From Bacillota bacterium (lineage in GTDB: Bacteria > Bacillota > Clostridia > Peptostreptococcales > Anaerovoracaceae), in contig JAGAXF010000002.1 of the NCBI GenBank assembly GCA_017941085.1, forward strand, positions 163,695 to 227,694: DNA of 64,000 bases, given 5' to 3'. Positions 63,188 to 64,000 of this stretch are shown here, one piece after another; the first letter of the stretch is position 1, and every line of letters begins with the position of its first letter. The translations under genes were made by a program, and so were the position numbers. Below the pieces are notes generated by a model, which ran no database searches, was not told the origin of the DNA, and worked only from the letters and a program-made list of their open reading frames with translations.

Positions 63188-63338
63188 GTGTCATGATGTG
63201 TCATAGATGTGTCATCATCAAATAACGTGATAAATAAAGGTTTATTTATAACTATATGACACATTGACACATCTTTACATTTTTTGACACCCCTATCCCA
63301 TTCTTCAGAAACACGTGTCATACGTGTCACATGTGTCA
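63188..63338. repeat. Nine GTGTCA/TGACAC repeats in a three-three-three layout
   Basis: GTGTCA at 63188, 63198 and 63209; TGACAC at 63257, 63265 and 63285; GTGTCA again at 63315, 63324 and 63333. Groups one and three read in one direction, group two in the other. Spacing within groups is 8-11 bases, near one helical turn, as for a multimeric DNA-binding protein such as a Rep initiator or repressor. Confidence 0.65.
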
Positions 63339-63452
63339 TTGGAGACGCTGTCTCCAAACCTCTGGGATTTTATGCAATAACAATTCCTAAAAAGAATTAA
63401 AGAAGATATTGACCGCAAAGACATTTTTGTCTATATTATAAGAGGTGAGTGA

Positions 63453-63656
63453 ATGGATATACGCTCTGCAGGGATGCAACGTAAAAGCGATAGCTCATCC
63501 AATACACTAAAAAGAGTGGAGAAGGCAGATTCTTATGGATCTGTTTTTCTAATTCTTCCCCACATCTTTTTTAGGCATTGTTATAGAAATAAATCCTGGG
63601 TGAATGCGTTAGCAGAGGGCAAAGCTCCTTTTCATATTTTGCTTTCCACTCTTTAG
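63453..63656 (+). CDS. Doubtful small ORF after the repeat cluster
   Basis: 67 codons without family likeness. It has a TTGACC...TATATT promoter-like pair upstream (63408 onward) and AGAGGTG before ATG 63453, but its composition is poor and a protein-like fragment runs antisense to it. Probably the start of a broken gene. Confidence 0.25.
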   Translation: MDIRSAGMQRKSDSSSNTLKRVEKADSYGSVFLILPHIFFRHCYRNKSWVNALAEGKAPFHILLSTL

Positions 63657-63714
63657 AAAACTTATACTTCTTAAGCAAATCGTATGTACCATCTCTTACT
63701 CCAAACAGGCACTT
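63571..63714 (-). pseudogene. Protein-like fragment on the minus strand
   Basis: An open stretch of 47 codons with no ATG that reads GVRDGTYDLLKKYKFSKEW and on, a normal soluble-protein composition, then stops. The family is not recognised. Likely the remains of a gene cut by insertion or deletion. Confidence 0.3.
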
Positions 63715-63877
63715 TCAACGATTATTTTAAAACCACTCATTTAAAGACGAGCTTTTGTGTACTCATTTTTTATACCCTTATCTACTTTTTAACACACTTT
63801 TTTCTATTCGTATACTTTTAATGCAACAGAAAAGGTCCATACAAAAAAACAGATGATTTTGGATCTATACTAATAAA

Positions 63878-64000
63878 GTGGACACGAAATAGCGTAAACT
63901 GATACAATTTTGTAGACACAGAAAGGAGCTATCACATGTCCAATTCCAAAATGGCAAACCGTTACGATGAGGAATTCAAGAAAACCCTTGTTGCCCTCCA
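63878..64000 (+). mobile_element. Left end of an IS3-type insertion sequence
   Basis: GTGGACACGAAATAGCG near 63878 looks like a terminal repeat of an IS3-group element, and a transposase OrfA start follows. The element continues beyond the window, so its right end and target duplication cannot be seen. Confidence 0.6.
63936..64000 (+). CDS. IS3 family transposase OrfA, 5' part
   Basis: The first 21 codons are inside the window: start ATG 63936 with AAAGGAG nine bases ahead, then RYDEEFKKTLVAL, the standard opening of IS3-type OrfA (helix-turn-helix protein that joins OrfB by -1 frameshift to make the active transposase). The rest is outside, so intactness is unknown. Confidence 0.72.
   Translation, partial: MSNSKMANRYDEEFKKTLVAL

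Noticed and set aside
63188..63338. Possible CRISPR array
   Set aside because: Repeats are only six bases, change direction and have spacers of 2-14 bases; no cas genes are in the window.

Overview
The window looks like a chromosome segment of an anaerobic Firmicute of class Clostridia. The signs are moderate-to-low GC, strong AGGAGG-type ribosome sites, a class B sortase, lipoproteins, a guanine riboswitch, 3-hydroxybutyryl-CoA dehydrogenase and an arginine deiminase pathway. Peptostreptococcales/Anaerovoracaceae-type relatives would fit, but that is inference from gene content only. All calls were made by eye from the sequence; no database search was run.

Layout. 1-2364: end of a cobalamin lower-ligand assembly cluster (cobU end, cobS, a shortened CobU-like gene, a CobC-like phosphatase). 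2451-4261: sortase B and convergent birA. 4524-10323: a guanine riboswitch drives xpt, and a BMP-type nucleoside ABC importer follows. 10449-16204: SPFH protein, two tandem M32 carboxypeptidases and a serpin lipoprotein. 16290-20140: arginine deiminase genes arcA-arcB-arcC, with ATGCATAAAA boxes upstream and long hairpins between the genes. 20366-22533: prfB with its programmed frameshift and a degenerate glucose-6-phosphate isomerase-like gene. 22697-23264: a Phd/ParE-type toxin-antitoxin pair.

23.27-38.86 kb is foreign DNA. It holds a tyrosine integrase, a MobV relaxase with a structured probable oriT region, a RepA-like ATPase, an accessory operon of unknown function behind a LexA-type box (acidic sigma-like protein, RhuM protein, zinc-finger protein), a PadR/DUF2812 pair and a TetR/MMPL/heptad-repeat export operon. 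Three related element ends can be recognised at 23270, 32673 and 38765. Each has a pair of short direct repeats followed 65-67 bases later by a tRNA T-loop-like core. The 13-base core TTCAAATCCCCCT occurs at both 23346 and 38843; the left copy continues into the 3' end of a serine tRNA. I read this as an integrative mobilizable element, or a nested set of them.

39053-63044 is core chromosome again: hbd, an orphan LytS-like kinase, a candidate small RNA unit with its own promoter, operator and terminator, glutathione peroxidase, cobQ, tRNA-Arg(CCT), a second RhuM gene nearly identical to the one on the element except in its DNA-reading segment, and a SpoIIE-type phosphatase. These are followed by three zinc-ribbon membrane proteins, rpmE, prfA, a Sua5-type protein, rpiB, upp, tyrS, a long acyl-CoA synthetase with a decayed second half, an ornithine/alanine racemase-like gene, greA and lysS. 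After lysS lies gene-poor DNA with nine GTGTCA/TGACAC repeats, decayed ORFs and the start of an IS3-type element.

Functional links: cobU/S/C and cobQ all serve late cobalamin synthesis. The riboswitch, xpt, importer and upp serve base salvage. ArcABC makes ATP from arginine and yields ornithine, a possible substrate for the racemase-like enzyme.
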